Shown piece by piece: positions 8,965 to 19,132 of a stretch of DNA of 64,000 nucleotides. The first letter of the stretch is position 1; every line of letters begins with the position of its first letter. The position numbers were made by a program, and so were the translations under genes. The notes under the pieces are model-generated. The model had not been told where the DNA came from and ran no database searches. It saw only the letters and a program-made list of their open reading frames with translations. The stretch spans positions 496,001-560,000 of the forward strand of contig NZ_JANLNM010000003.1 of the NCBI RefSeq assembly GCF_024701975.1. The letters are read 5' to 3'. The DNA comes from Variovorax sp. ZS18.2.2 (lineage in GTDB: Bacteria > Pseudomonadota > Gammaproteobacteria > Burkholderiales > Burkholderiaceae_C).

Positions 8965-9489
8965 ATGAGCCACGATCACGCGGACCACGGCCACTCGCAT
9001 GACCATCCGGGCGATGGCAGCAACGCCTCCCCGGCCTGGAAGCACGACGGCGTGCGCGTGATCGGCGCCAACCAGCTCGACGTCAACACGGCGCAGACGC
9101 CCGGCATGAACCGGGCCGCCGCCATCAACTTCGCCCGCGTGGGCGCCCAGAAGCTCTGGGCCGGCACGGTGACCATCCATGCCGATGCCAAGACCGGCGC
9201 TCATCACCACGGGCACCTCGAATCGGTGATCTACGTCGTGCGCGGCCGGGCCCGCATGCGATGGGGCGAGAAGCTCGAGTTCACCGCCGAAGCCGGACCG
9301 GGCGACTTCATCTACGTGCCACCCTATGTGCCGCACCAGGAAATCAATGCCAGCGCGACCGAGACGCTCGAATGCGTGCTGTGCCGCAGCGACGGCGAGG
9401 CAGTGGCCGTGAACCTCGACATCGAGCCTGTAGAGAAACCCGAATCGGTCCTCTGGGTCGACCCGACCCATCCGCACGGCGGCGTCTGA
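8965..9489 (+). CDS. Cupin-domain protein with a histidine-rich N-terminus
   Basis: A 174-residue single-domain cupin. The first 16 residues alternate His with Asp/Gly/Ser (HDHADHGHSHDH), a likely metal-binding tail. The cupin barrel carries the two motifs AHHHGHLESVIYVVRG (metal-ligand histidines and glutamate) and PGDFIYVPPYVPHQE. It starts 16 bp after grxD. Function is unknown; a small-molecule isomerase, dioxygenase or metal-sensing role are all possible. Confidence 0.85.
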   Translation: MSHDHADHGHSHDHPGDGSNASPAWKHDGVRVIGANQLDVNTAQTPGMNRAAAINFARVGAQKLWAGTVTIHADAKTGAHHHGHLESVIYVVRGRARMRWGEKLEFTAEAGPGDFIYVPPYVPHQEINASATETLECVLCRSDGEAVAVNLDIEPVEKPESVLWVDPTHPHGGV

Positions 9490-9541
9490 AGGTTTTTCGT
9501 GGGCCGAGTCATGGCACCATGGCACTCTTCGCCGTGCCACC

Positions 9542-10825
9542 ATGAACCTCACCCAAAGCCTGCTCATCATCGTCTTGCTGATCGCGATGAGCGCATTCTT
9601 CTCCCTTGCCGAAATCACCCTGGCCGCCTCGCGGCGCCTTCGCCTGCGCCAGATGGCCGACGAGGGCGATGCGCGGGCCGAGCGCGTGCTGCGCGTGCAG
9701 GAGCAACCCGGCCACTACTTCACCGTGGTGCAGATCGGGCTCAACGCGGTGGCGATCCTCGGCGGTGTCGTCGGTGAGGGCTCGCTCAGCCCGTATTTCG
9801 CGCGATTCTTCGAGAGCTGGCTGAGCGTGGAAGCGTCCGCGAGCGTGGCCTTCCTGTGCTCGTTCGTGATCGTGATCGCGGTGTTCCTGGTGTTCGCCGA
9901 CCTGTTCCCCAAGCGGCTCGGCATGAGCGACCCCGAGCGCATCGCGGTGCGCCTGGTCGGCCCGATGCAGTTGCTGATCACCACTTTCAAGCCGCTGGTG
10001 TGGTTCTTCACGCGCTGCACCGACCTGCTGTTCAAGCTGCTCGGCATGCCGATGGCGCGCGACGACAAGATCACCTCGGCCGATATCCTGGCCATGACCG
10101 AAGCCGGCGCGCGGGCCGGCGTGCTCGCAGTGCGCGAGCAGCAGGTGATCGCCAACGTGTTCGAGTTGGAGACGCGCCTGGTGAGCAGCGTGATGACGGC
10201 GCGCGAGAGCATCGCGTGGTTCCTGCACGACGACCCTGAGTCGGTGCTGCGCGCGCGCATCGTGGCCGAGCCCTTCTCGGCTTACCCGGTGTGCGACGGC
10301 GACATCGACCATGTGCTCGGCTATGTCGATGCCAAGGAGATGTTCCAGCGCGTGCTCAGCGGCCAGCCGCTCGCCTTCGACCAGGGCCTCACGCTGCACA
10401 AGGCGCTGGTGATCCCCGACCGGCTCTCGCTGACCGAGGTGCTGGAGCAGTTCCAGCAGGCGCATGAAGACTTCGCGATCATCGTCAACGAGTACAGCCT
10501 GGTGGTCGGCGTGATCACGCTCAACGACGTGATGAGCACGGTGATGGGCGACCTGGTGACGATGCCCGACGAGGAGCAGATCGTGAAGCGCGACGAAAAC
10601 TCGTGGCTGATCGACGGCATCACGCCGATCCAGGACGTGCAGCGGGCGCTGCAGATCGACGAACTGCCGCATGCCGACGAGTACGAGACGCTCGCAGGGT
10701 TTTTGATGGTGATGCTGCGCCGCGTGCCGAAGCGCACCGACAGCGTGACCTGGGGCGGCTACACCTTCGAGGTGATGGACGTCGACAGCTACCGCATCGA
10801 CCAGGTCATGGTCACAAAAGCCTAG
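9542..10825 (+). CDS. CNNM/CorC-type (HlyC/CorC family) membrane protein
   Basis: A 427-residue protein with the layout of bacterial CNNM magnesium or cobalt transport proteins. DUF21 membrane domain spans about residues 1-190 with four hydrophobic helices (IIVLLIAMSAFFSLAEITLA first), a CBS pair spans about 205-335 (VMTARESIAWF..., FAIIVNEYSLVVGVITLND), and a CorC_HlyC domain is C-terminal (DSVTWGGYTFEVMDVD). A small hairpin (TGGCAC...GTGCCA, 9520-9539) abuts the ATG and no Shine-Dalgarno is visible. Annotation as haemolysin is historical only. Confidence 0.88.
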   Translation: MNLTQSLLIIVLLIAMSAFFSLAEITLAASRRLRLRQMADEGDARAERVLRVQEQPGHYFTVVQIGLNAVAILGGVVGEGSLSPYFARFFESWLSVEASASVAFLCSFVIVIAVFLVFADLFPKRLGMSDPERIAVRLVGPMQLLITTFKPLVWFFTRCTDLLFKLLGMPMARDDKITSADILAMTEAGARAGVLAVREQQVIANVFELETRLVSSVMTARESIAWFLHDDPESVLRARIVAEPFSAYPVCDGDIDHVLGYVDAKEMFQRVLSGQPLAFDQGLTLHKALVIPDRLSLTEVLEQFQQAHEDFAIIVNEYSLVVGVITLNDVMSTVMGDLVTMPDEEQIVKRDENSWLIDGITPIQDVQRALQIDELPHADEYETLAGFLMVMLRRVPKRTDSVTWGGYTFEVMDVDSYRIDQVMVTKA

Positions 10826-10893
10826 CTTGAAGTCCTGGCTCGCCCCGCTGGGCAGGGCCGCTTTCGCATATTCGCGAAAGTGAGATTCAAGCT
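10824..10893. terminator. Inverted repeats between convergent genes (possible bidirectional terminator)
   Basis: AGCTTGAA at 10824-10831 pairs with TTCAAGCT at 10886-10893. Inside lies a second hairpin, CTTTCGC (10861-10867) with GCGAAAG (10874-10880). There is no long T-run. The position between two converging stops suggests a role in termination or mRNA end protection. Confidence 0.35.
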
Positions 10894-11612
10894 GCCGAAC
10901 GGTCCTTTTCGCGCTCGCGTTCGCGCGCCTTGTCGTCGTAGGCCCAGAGCCGCTGGTTCGCGAACACGGCGTTCGGGTACGGCGACTTGCCGCGGCTGCC
11001 GTTGTAGCGGCCGAGGGTCATGTACAGGTCGCCGTTCTCGCGATCGAGGTAGTGGCGCAGGATCACGCAGCCGAAGCGCAGGTTGGTCTGCATGTGGAAG
11101 AGCTTGGCCGAATCGCTGTCGCCGATCACGCGGGTCCAGAACGGCATGACCTGCATGTAGCCCCGGGCGCCGGCGCTCGACACCGCAAACTTGCGGAAGT
11201 TGCTCTCGACCTGCACCAGCCCGAGCACCAGGCTCACGTCTAGCCCCGAGCGCTTGGCTTCGTACCAGGCGGTCTGCAGGAATTCCTTGCGCGAGGGCCA
11301 GTCGGCGATCTTCTTCTTGAGCCGTTCGCTCATTTCGCCGAGCCAGCGCAGGTAGGCCAGGCGCGCCTCGGTGGTCGTGAATTCCGGCACCGGCGGTGCC
11401 TTGTTGTGGATGGCCGAACTCAGTGCGGTGCGCACCGAGTCGATCAGGGGCTCTTCGATCTGGGCGCCGGCGAAGGCAGCCTGCGGCAACACCGCCAGAG
11501 ACAGGGCGCCCGAAGCCGCGGCGAGCCCGATGCACCTGCGCCGGGAGATGGCCATGCCATCCGCCGCGGCGCTTGCCCCTGGGTCGTCGTTGCAACGGCC
11601 GGTGAAGCTCAT
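10887..11612 (-). CDS. Lytic transglycosylase, Slt-like
   Basis: Periplasmic muramidase that cleaves peptidoglycan to 1,6-anhydro products. It has 241 residues. The N-terminus looks like an export signal with three arginines ([14 protein letters not shown]) and cleavage near PQAAFA, so Tat export is possible. The catalytic domain carries [14 protein letters not shown] with probable catalytic E136, then [15 protein letters not shown] and ALGRYNGS-like GRYNGSRGK, all typical of SLT domains. The ATG overlaps the stop of proS (ATGA), so it is translated from the proS message. Confidence 0.88.
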   Translation of the reverse strand: MSFTGRCNDDPGASAAADGMAISRRRCIGLAAASGALSLAVLPQAAFAGAQIEEPLIDSVRTALSSAIHNKAPPVPEFTTTEARLAYLRWLGEMSERLKKKIADWPSRKEFLQTAWYEAKRSGLDVSLVLGLVQVESNFRKFAVSSAGARGYMQVMPFWTRVIGDSDSAKLFHMQTNLRFGCVILRHYLDRENGDLYMTLGRYNGSRGKSPYPNAVFANQRLWAYDDKAREREREKDRSAA

Positions 11613-13354
11613 GCGGCGAGCTTGCCGGCGATGAAGTCGGCGATGCCGGCCGACGGTACCTTCGTCGCCGCCGTGTCGCGGCGGTGCTGGTATTCGAGCT
11701 GGCCTTCCTTCAGGCCACGGTCGGAGATGACCACGCGGTGCGGCACGCCGATCAGCTCCCAGTCGGCGAACATCGCGCCGGGGCGCTCGCCGCGGTCGTC
11801 GAGCAGCACGTCGACGCCCTTGGCAAGCAGCGCTTCGTAGAGCGCCTCGGCAGCCACCTTGACCTCGGGGCTGCGGTCCATGCCGATCGGGCAAACCACC
11901 ACGGTGAACGGCGCCAGCGCGTCGGGCCAGATGATCCCGCGCTCGTCATGGTTCTGCTCGATGGCGGCGGCAGGCAGGCGGGTGATGCCGATGCCGTAGC
12001 AGCCCATCTCGAGGAATTGCGGCTTGCCGCCTTCGTCGAGGTAAGTGGCGTTCATGTCCTTGCTGTACTTGGTGCCGAGCACGAAGACGTGGCCGACTTC
12101 GATGCCGCGCTCGATGGCCAGCACGCCCTTGCCGTCGGGCGAGGCGTCGCCCGCCACCACGTTGCGCAGGTCGGCCACAACTTCCGGTTCGGGCAGGTCG
12201 CGGCCCCAGTTGACGCCGGTCATGTGGAAGTCGACCTCGTTGGCACCGGTAATCCAGTCGGCCAGCACGGCCGCCTCGCGGTCGGCGACGAGCTTGACGG
12301 GCTTCTTCAGGTTGAGCGGGCCGAGGTAGCCGGGCTTGCAGCCGAAGTGCTCGTCGATCTCGGCGAGCGTCGCGAAGCGGAAGCCCTGGTCCAGGCCCGG
12401 CACCTTGCTGACCTTGATCTCGTTCATGTCGTGGTCACCGCGCAAGAGCAGCAGCCAGACCTGCGAGCCTTTCGGGTTGCCGGCCTCGTCGAGGATGTCG
12501 GTGGCCAGCACCAGCGACTTGACGGTGCTCGCGAGCGGCACGCCGAGCAGCTCGGCCACGTCGGCGCAGGTGCTCTTGCCGGGGGTCGGCGTCTTCTCGA
12601 GCGCCTTGGCGGCCGCGGGGCGCGGGCCGGCCGGGGCCAGCGCCTCGGCCTTTTCCATGTTGGCGGCGTAATTGCTGTCGGGGCAGTAGACGATGGCGTC
12701 TTCGCCCGTGGCGGCGATCACCTGGAACTCTTCGCTCAGGTCGCCGCCGATGGCGCCGCTGTCGGCCGCCACGGCGCGGTAGCGCAGGCCGAAGCGATCG
12801 AAGATGTTCCGGTAGGCCTGCGCCATCACCTGGTAGCTGGCCTTGGCCGCGTCGAGGTCGCGGTCGAAGCTGTAGGCGTCCTTCATGATGAATTCGCGCC
12901 CGCGCATCAGGCCGAAGCGCGGGCGGCGCTCGTCGCGAAACTTGGTCTGGATCTGGTAGAAATTCTTCGGCAGCTGCTTGTAGCTGCGGATTTCCTGGCG
13001 GGCGATGTCGGTCACCACCTCTTCGCTGGTGGGCTGGATCACGAAGTCGCGGTCATGCCGGTCCTTGATGCGCAGCAGCTCGGGGCCCATCTTCTCGAAG
13101 CGCCCGGTCTCCTGCCAGAACTCGGCCGGCTGGACCACCGGCATCGCGAGCTCGACGGCGCCGGCGCGGTTCATTTCTTCCCGCACGATCGCCTCGACCT
13201 TGCGGATCACGCGCAGTCCCATCGGCATGTAGGTGTAGATGCCCGTGCCGAGCTTCTTGATCATGCCGGCCCGCATCATCAGCCGGTGGCTCGCCACCTC
13301 GGCATCGGCGGGCGCTTCCTTGAGAGTGGAGACAAAAAATCGGGAAGCTTTCAT
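11609..13354 (-). CDS. proS: Prolyl-tRNA synthetase, bacterial type
   Basis: Class II synthetase of 581 residues. The N-terminal catalytic core includes [14 protein letters not shown] and motif 2 [17 protein letters not shown]. The long insertion from about residue 225 to 390 is the YbaK-like editing domain ([25 protein letters not shown]) that removes Ala-tRNA(Pro). Motif 3 ([10 protein letters not shown]) and the anticodon-binding domain follow. It is divergent from rppH and overlaps the downstream lytic transglycosylase gene. A short GGGGG-actgct-CCCCC hairpin lies in its leader at 13398-13413. Confidence 0.96.
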   Translation of the reverse strand: MKASRFFVSTLKEAPADAEVASHRLMMRAGMIKKLGTGIYTYMPMGLRVIRKVEAIVREEMNRAGAVELAMPVVQPAEFWQETGRFEKMGPELLRIKDRHDRDFVIQPTSEEVVTDIARQEIRSYKQLPKNFYQIQTKFRDERRPRFGLMRGREFIMKDAYSFDRDLDAAKASYQVMAQAYRNIFDRFGLRYRAVAADSGAIGGDLSEEFQVIAATGEDAIVYCPDSNYAANMEKAEALAPAGPRPAAAKALEKTPTPGKSTCADVAELLGVPLASTVKSLVLATDILDEAGNPKGSQVWLLLLRGDHDMNEIKVSKVPGLDQGFRFATLAEIDEHFGCKPGYLGPLNLKKPVKLVADREAAVLADWITGANEVDFHMTGVNWGRDLPEPEVVADLRNVVAGDASPDGKGVLAIERGIEVGHVFVLGTKYSKDMNATYLDEGGKPQFLEMGCYGIGITRLPAAAIEQNHDERGIIWPDALAPFTVVVCPIGMDRSPEVKVAAEALYEALLAKGVDVLLDDRGERPGAMFADWELIGVPHRVVISDRGLKEGQLEYQHRRDTAATKVPSAGIADFIAGKLAA

Positions 13355-13442
13355 CGGGATCGGTGTGCTGAATTCGCTGGATTCGACGTTCGGAAGTGGG
13401 GGACTGCTCCCCCGGAGAGACCCTGAGAGCCTGCATCGCAGC

Positions 13443-13470
13443 TTGCCGAGGGCAACCCGGCATGCATAAT
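13443..13470 (+). promoter_or_regulatory. rppH: Candidate sigma-70 promoter for rppH
   Basis: TTGCCG (13443-13448) and CATAAT (13465-13470) are separated by 16 bp and lie 30 bp before the rppH start, in the gap divergent from proS. Confidence 0.45.
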
Positions 13471-13500
13471 CGACTCAGTTCAAAAATTGGGGTTTTGATT

Positions 13501-14163
13501 ATGCTCGACCGGGACGGCTTCAGGCCCAACGTCGGCATCATCCTGCTCAACCAGAGAAACCAGGTTTTCTGGGGCAAACGCATACGTACGCATTCCTGGC
13601 AGTTTCCGCAAGGCGGCATAGACCGCGGCGAAAGTCCCGAGCAAGCCATGTTCCGGGAACTGCACGAGGAAGTGGGGCTCCATCCGGAGCATGTGCGCAT
13701 CGTGGCCCGTACCCGCGACTGGTTGCGCTACGAGGTGCCGGATCGGTTCATCCGCCGTGACGCACGGGGCCACTACAAGGGCCAGAAACAAATCTGGTAT
13801 TTGCTGCAACTCACCGGCCACGACTGGGATCTCAACCTGCGTGCAACCGACCATCCCGAATTCGACGCCTGGCGCTGGCATGACTACTGGGTGCCGCTCG
13901 ACGTTGTCGTCGAGTTCAAGCGCGGCGTCTACGAGATGGCACTCACCGAGCTTGCTCGCTACCTGCCACGGCAGGATTTCCGCAACCGCTTCCTGCGCAG
14001 CAACGTGCGCGCCCGAGAATTCGAGCGCCATTCGCTGGACGCCGGAGCGCCCGCGGGTCTCGATTTGCCGCCCGGCGGCAGTTTCGATCCGCATCCCGAC
14101 ATTCCTTCTGCGAGCGATGAACCTCCTCTTCCCAACGCGCCCTTCTTTCCGACGCAGCGCTGA
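13501..14163 (+). CDS. rppH: RNA pyrophosphohydrolase (Nudix)
   Basis: Removes pyrophosphate from the 5' end of mRNA, opening it to RNase E decay. It has 220 residues; the Nudix box begins at G38 ([20 protein letters not shown], then VGL). The N-terminus [16 protein letters not shown] and HSWQFPQGG are diagnostic for RppH/NudH. About 50 residues after the core, poor in recognisable structure and rich in Pro, Gly and Ser, extend the usual protein. The last 47 bases overlap the start of the CNP1-like gene in another frame. Confidence 0.94.
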   Translation: MLDRDGFRPNVGIILLNQRNQVFWGKRIRTHSWQFPQGGIDRGESPEQAMFRELHEEVGLHPEHVRIVARTRDWLRYEVPDRFIRRDARGHYKGQKQIWYLLQLTGHDWDLNLRATDHPEFDAWRWHDYWVPLDVVVEFKRGVYEMALTELARYLPRQDFRNRFLRSNVRAREFERHSLDAGAPAGLDLPPGGSFDPHPDIPSASDEPPLPNAPFFPTQR

Positions 14164-14704
14164 GCGCGTCCTTCTTCTCGCCTGCTTCGGCATCCTCGCC
14201 GGCTGCGCCTCGGGCAAGTACGACACCGACAACCCCGACTGGGCGCAGGCGGGTTCGGCGCCTGCACCCAAGCGGTCCGAGACGGACAAGGAATGGGAAG
14301 AATCCGCGGCCCCGCCGCCGCCGGCCTTCAGCGAAAGCCGCCTGCTGCCGATCGAGATGCCCCCGTACATGAGCCTGAAGTTCGGCATCGATCCGGGAAC
14401 GATCACGATCACACCCGATGGCATCGTGCGCTACGTGGTGGTGGCCAGCAATCGCAGCGGTGGCGCCATCAACGCCTTCTACGAAGGCGTGCGTTGCTCG
14501 ACCGCCGAGATGAAGAGCTATGCGCGTTACAACAGCGGCGCATGGCAGGAAGTAACCAAGCAGGAATGGAAGCGCATCAACGACCTGAACTCGCGCTACA
14601 CGGTGGCGCTGTCGACCCAAGGCATCTGCCGCGGCAACGCGCCGCGCAGTTCGGTCGGAGAGATGGTGCAGAACATCCGCAATCCGGTTCGCGAAGTGCA
14701 ATGA
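14117..14704 (+). CDS. CNP1-like family lipoprotein
   Basis: A 195-residue protein with a signal sequence ending in the lipobox LAGC, so the mature protein is probably acylated on cysteine and held in the envelope. A Pro/Ala-rich linker leads to a compact domain ([21 protein letters not shown]) matching the CNP1-like family (PF08750), common next to rppH or proB in betaproteobacteria; function unknown. The start at 14117 lies inside rppH, a 47-bp overlap, and is required to include the signal peptide. Confidence 0.82.
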   Translation: MNLLFPTRPSFRRSAERVLLLACFGILAGCASGKYDTDNPDWAQAGSAPAPKRSETDKEWEESAAPPPPAFSESRLLPIEMPPYMSLKFGIDPGTITITPDGIVRYVVVASNRSGGAINAFYEGVRCSTAEMKSYARYNSGAWQEVTKQEWKRINDLNSRYTVALSTQGICRGNAPRSSVGEMVQNIRNPVREVQ

Positions 14705-14731
14705 GCAGCAAAGCAACTCCGAGATGAACGA

Positions 14732-14759
14732 ACGGGGCCTCGGGCCCCGTTTTTCTTTT
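14732..14759. terminator. Strong intrinsic terminator after the CNP1-like gene
   Basis: ACGGGGCC (14732-14739), loop TCG, GGCCCCGT (14743-14750), then TTTTCTTTT. It lies between the convergent CNP1-like and proB genes, with the T-run on the + strand. Confidence 0.9.
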
Positions 14760-14764
14760 GCCGA

Positions 14765-15904
14765 TCAGCTGGGCATCAGCACCATGTTGTCGCGGTGGAC
14801 CATCTCCGGTTCCGCGACATAGCCCAGCAAACGCTCGAACTCGGCGGACGGCTTGCGGCACAAGAGGCGCGCCTCCACGCTCGAATAGTTGGCCAGGCCA
14901 CGGGCCAGTTCGACGCCTTCCGCATCGCGCACCGCGATCACGTCGCCGCGCGAGAACTCGCCCGACACGCCCGTCATGCCGATCGGCAGCAGGCTCTTGC
15001 CTTCGGCGCGCACCTTGGCCGCGGCCCCCGCATCGACGACGACCGCCCCGCGCAGCTGCAGGTGGTCGGCCATCCAGCGCTTGCGCGCCTGGTGTTTGGC
15101 CGTCTGCGCCACCAGCAGCGTGCCTATCGATTCGCCGCGCGTCAGGCGCAGCAAGGCATCGGCCTCGCGGCCCCAGGCGATGACGGTCGACGCGCCCGAA
15201 CCGGCTGCGCGCTTGGCGGCCAGGATCTTGGTGATCATCCCGCCGCGGCCGATGCTGGAGCCCGCGCCGCCCGCCATGGCCTCGAGCGCCGGATCGCCGG
15301 CCGCTGCTTCGTGCACGAACTTCGCGTCAGGGTCCTTGCGCGGATCGGCCGTGTAGAGACCCTTCTGATCCGTGAGGATGATCAGTGCATCGGCCTCGAC
15401 CAGGTTGGCCACGAGCGCGCCGAGCGTGTCGTTGTCGCCAAACTTGATCTCGTCGTTGACGACGGTGTCGTTCTCGTTGATGACCGGCACCACGCCCAGG
15501 CGCAGCAGCGTGACGAGCGTCGAGCGCGCATTGAGGTAGCGCTCGCGGTCGGCCAGGTCGGCGTGGGTCAGCAAGACCTGGGCGCTGCCGATCTCGTTTT
15601 CGCGCAGCTTGGTCTCGTACATCTGGGCCAAGCCCATCTGCCCGACGGCCGCGGCGGCCTGGAGCTCGTGAATCTCGTGGGGGCGTGTGCGCCAGCCGAG
15701 GCGCTTCATGCCTTCGGCGATCGCGCCGCTCGACACCATCACGACCTCGCGCCCTTCGCGCACCAGCGCCGCGAGCTGCCGGCACCACTCGCCGATGGCC
15801 GCCTCGTCGAGACCGCGCCCCTCGTTGGTCACGAGGCTGGAGCCCACCTTGACGACGATACGGCGGGCATCCCGCAAGGCAGTGGATCCGGAATTCGAGG
15901 TCAT
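14765..15904 (-). CDS. proB: Glutamate 5-kinase
   Basis: First step of proline synthesis, phosphorylating glutamate. It has 379 residues: an amino-acid kinase domain ([48 protein letters not shown]) followed by a C-terminal PUA domain from about residue 285. It is the last gene of the minus-strand set rplU-rpmA-obgE-proB, separated from obgE by 77 bp without an obvious terminator. Feedback inhibition by proline is a family property. Confidence 0.96.
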   Translation of the reverse strand: MTSNSGSTALRDARRIVVKVGSSLVTNEGRGLDEAAIGEWCRQLAALVREGREVVMVSSGAIAEGMKRLGWRTRPHEIHELQAAAAVGQMGLAQMYETKLRENEIGSAQVLLTHADLADRERYLNARSTLVTLLRLGVVPVINENDTVVNDEIKFGDNDTLGALVANLVEADALIILTDQKGLYTADPRKDPDAKFVHEAAAGDPALEAMAGGAGSSIGRGGMITKILAAKRAAGSGASTVIAWGREADALLRLTRGESIGTLLVAQTAKHQARKRWMADHLQLRGAVVVDAGAAAKVRAEGKSLLPIGMTGVSGEFSRGDVIAVRDAEGVELARGLANYSSVEARLLCRKPSAEFERLLGYVAEPEMVHRDNMVLMPS

Positions 15905-15981
15905 TGAGGGGGTGTGGCGGTCGTGAATGCTGCTGATTTTGCTATCTATGGAGTCGCATCGATGTCGATGCCCTGCCGCAC

Positions 15982-17070
<1,089 letters not shown>

Positions 17071-17078
17071 TTACAAAT

Positions 17079-17102
17079 GAAGAAGCCCCGGCAAAGCGGG
17101 GC
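17079..17102 (-). terminator. Hairpin between rpmA and obgE (possible partial terminator)
   Basis: Read on the minus strand, GCCCCG-CTTTGC-CGGGGC is followed by TTCTTCATTT. A stem of six G-C pairs with a T-rich tail between the ribosomal protein genes and obgE suggests partial attenuation, lowering obgE expression relative to L21 and L27. Confidence 0.5.
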
Positions 17103-17129
17103 CTCGGGCTGATCGAAGTGACGCGAGGC

Positions 17130-17390
17130 TTACGCCGCGGGGGTCACGTTGACCATGTGCTTGTTGAGCGCACCCTTGTGACCGAACGACACGTGGCCGT
17201 CGACCAGGGCAAACAGCGTGTGGTCCTTGCCCACGCCGACATTCACGCCGGGATGGAACACGGTACCGCGCTGGCGCACGATGATCGAGCCTGCGCTGAT
17301 CAGTTCGCCGCCGAAGGCCTTCACGCCGAGCATCTTGGGCTTGGAATCGCGCCCGTTTCGCGTTGAGCCGCCGCCTTTTTTCTGTGCCAT
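17130..17390 (-). CDS. rpmA: 50S ribosomal protein L27
   Basis: An 86-residue protein with the L27 N-terminus [15 protein letters not shown], which reaches the peptidyl transferase centre, and [15 protein letters not shown]. The length is standard. It lies 12 bp downstream of rplU, as in most bacteria. Confidence 0.98.
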   Translation of the reverse strand: MAQKKGGGSTRNGRDSKPKMLGVKAFGGELISAGSIIVRQRGTVFHPGVNVGVGKDHTLFALVDGHVSFGHKGALNKHMVNVTPAA

Positions 17391-17402
17391 GGAATGTGCT
17401 CC

Positions 17403-17714
17403 TTAGCCGGCGATCGCGCCGATTTGCAGTTCGGTGAACTGCTGGCGATGGCCTTGACGTTTCTGATAATGCTTGCGACGGCGCATCTTGAAGATGCCGA
17501 CCTTGTCGTGCTTGCCGTGCGACAGTACCGTGACTGTCACCGTTGCGCCGGACACCAGGGGCGTGCCAACCTTGATTTCAGCGCCGTTTCCGACGGCCAG
17601 AACCTGGTCGATCACGATTTCCTGGCCTACGTCCGCAGCAATCTGTTCTACTTTAATTTTTTCGCCGGAAGCAACGCGATACTGCTTGCCGCCGGTTTTT
17701 ATGACCGCGTACAT
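17403..17714 (-). CDS. rplU: 50S ribosomal protein L21
   Basis: A 103-residue protein beginning [14 protein letters not shown], the family signature, with the C-terminal KRRQGHRQ-like basic patch ([14 protein letters not shown]). It is the first gene of the minus-strand operon rplU-rpmA-obgE-proB. A promoter and leader hairpin lie directly upstream (17737-17770). Confidence 0.98.
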   Translation of the reverse strand: MYAVIKTGGKQYRVASGEKIKVEQIAADVGQEIVIDQVLAVGNGAEIKVGTPLVSGATVTVTVLSHGKHDKVGIFKMRRRKHYQKRQGHRQQFTELQIGAIAG

Positions 17715-17736
17715 GTAAGACCTCTTAGAAATGAGT

Positions 17737-17770
17737 CTCTGCAGCGAATTCCGCAGAGCCCAAGATTATA
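17737..17770 (-). promoter_or_regulatory. rplU: rplU promoter -10 box and leader hairpin
   Basis: On the minus strand TATAAT is at 17770-17765, placing the transcription start near 17758. The first 22 nt of that transcript (17758-17737) would fold as CTCTGC...GCAGAG with a GAATTC-containing loop. No strong -35 is seen. Leader structures are used for L21 feedback in other bacteria; a role here is inference. Confidence 0.5.
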
Positions 17771-17834
17771 GCGCGGTTTGTGCTCGCTAACACCCATTGC
17801 CTCCGCCAAGCCCCGGCAAGCAGGCCACCCTCCC

Positions 17835-17840
17835 TATAAT
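17835..17840 (+). promoter_or_regulatory. ispB: -10 box for ispB
   Basis: Perfect TATAAT, divergent from the rplU promoter, about 58 bp before the chosen ispB start. No matching -35 hexamer at normal spacing is visible. Confidence 0.4.
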
Positions 17841-17897
17841 TTACGCCTTCCGGTCCCTGGGCCGCCTTCACCTTCAGCAGCGCCTCGCGCCCCCGCT

Positions 17898-18890
17898 TTG
17901 CCAGTCCCCGCCGCCGACACCTCCCCCACCGCCACCGTGCTGGACCTGATTGCCGGCGACATGGTCGAAGTCGACCGCGTGATCGCACGCCGCCTCGACA
18001 CGGGCGTGCCGCTGGTCAGCCAAGTCTCCAAATACATCATCTCTGCTGGCGGCAAGCGCCTGCGGCCTGCGCTGCTGCTGCTGATGTCCGGCGCACTGGG
18101 CTACACGGGCGAACAACGCTTCAACCTGGCCGCCGTGGTGGAGTTCATCCACACCGCCACACTGCTGCACGACGACGTGGTTGACGAATCGACCCTGCGA
18201 CGCGGGCGAGCAACCGCCAACGAATCCTTCGGCAACCCGGCCAGCGTGCTGGTTGGCGACTTTCTGTACTCGCGCGCATTCCAGATGATGTTGGATGCAA
18301 ACAACATCCGCGTCATGGAAATCCTGGCGGAAGCTACCAACGTGATCGCCGAGGGCGAGGTGCTTCAGTTGATGAACATGCACGACGCGTCGCTGGACGA
18401 AACGGCGTACCTGCGTGTGATCCGCTCGAAGACCGCCAAGCTTTTCGAAGCAAGCACCCGGCTCGCCGCCGTGCTGGCCGGCGTCGCGCCGGAAGTCGAG
18501 GAAGCCTGCGCCACTTATGGACAAGCGCTGGGCACCGCCTTCCAAGTGATCGACGATGTTCTTGATTACGCAGGCGACGCCCAGGAAACCGGAAAGAACG
18601 TCGGCGACGACCTCCGCGAAGGCAAGACCACGCTTCCTCTCATTTTTGCGATGCAGCGCGGTACTCCGGCACAAAGCGGATTGGTGCGCGCCGCCATCGA
18701 GGCCGGCGACACCGCTCAGTTGGGCAAGGTGGTGGAGATCGTTCGCGAAACCGGTGCGCTGGATGCGTCCCGCGCAGCCGCCGCAGCCGAAGCCAAACGC
18801 GCGATCGATGCACTGCGCGACTTCCCCTCCAATTCGCATGCTTCCGGTTTGCTACAATTGGCGGCTCAGTTGCTTGAGCGACGTGCCTGA
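17898..18890 (+). CDS. ispB: Octaprenyl diphosphate synthase
   Basis: Trans-prenyltransferase that makes the side chain of ubiquinone. It has both aspartate-rich motifs, DDVVD in LLHDDVVDES and DDVLD in VIDDVLDYAG, plus GGKRLRPALLLL. The first ATG in frame lies inside the first helix, so the start is probably a TTG at 17898 (330 residues) or a GTG at 17937; neither has a clear Shine-Dalgarno. It is divergent from rplU, a standard betaproteobacterial arrangement, and is followed by tRNA-Pro. Confidence 0.92.
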   Translation: MPVPAADTSPTATVLDLIAGDMVEVDRVIARRLDTGVPLVSQVSKYIISAGGKRLRPALLLLMSGALGYTGEQRFNLAAVVEFIHTATLLHDDVVDESTLRRGRATANESFGNPASVLVGDFLYSRAFQMMLDANNIRVMEILAEATNVIAEGEVLQLMNMHDASLDETAYLRVIRSKTAKLFEASTRLAAVLAGVAPEVEEACATYGQALGTAFQVIDDVLDYAGDAQETGKNVGDDLREGKTTLPLIFAMQRGTPAQSGLVRAAIEAGDTAQLGKVVEIVRETGALDASRAAAAAEAKRAIDALRDFPSNSHASGLLQLAAQLLERRA

Positions 18891-18943
18891 AACACCTCAC
18901 CAGAGTTGGCATCTAGGACGACTTCTTTTTTCTTGCAACCAAT

Positions 18944-19020
18944 CGGGGTGTAGCTTAGCCTGGTAGAGCGCTACGTTCGGGACGTAGAGGCCGGAGGTTC
19001 GAATCCTCTCACCCCGACCA
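18944..19020 (+). tRNA. tRNA-Pro (anticodon CGG)
   Basis: A 77-nt cloverleaf. Acceptor CGGGGTG pairs with CACCCCG, followed by A and an encoded CCA. The anticodon stem CTACG/CGTAG closes the loop TTCGGGA, giving CGG with G37 as expected for proline. The T-arm is GGAGGTTCGAATCCTC. A CCAGCC-TTT-GGCTGG hairpin at 19018-19032 begins in the CCA and may end transcription. Confidence 0.97.
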
Positions 19021-19132
19021 GCCTTTGGCTGGCACAAATAATGGCCATGCCTGTTGCTGTGTAGCGATTTACAGCACAGGGGCGATGAGCGATGATCGTG
19101 AAGCACTTTCTCACATCTTTTGCATTCGCTGA

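Noticed and set aside
13355..13500. T-box or proline-sensing leader for proS
   Set aside because: Only a short GGGGG/CCCCC hairpin is present; no T-box core, and T-boxes are not expected in this group.
19030..19045. Sigma-54-like sequence (TGGCAC ... ATGG) between tRNA-Pro and pilB
   Set aside because: The -12 element is wrong at two positions (ATGG for TTGC), and the TGGC is part of the hairpin that follows the tRNA.
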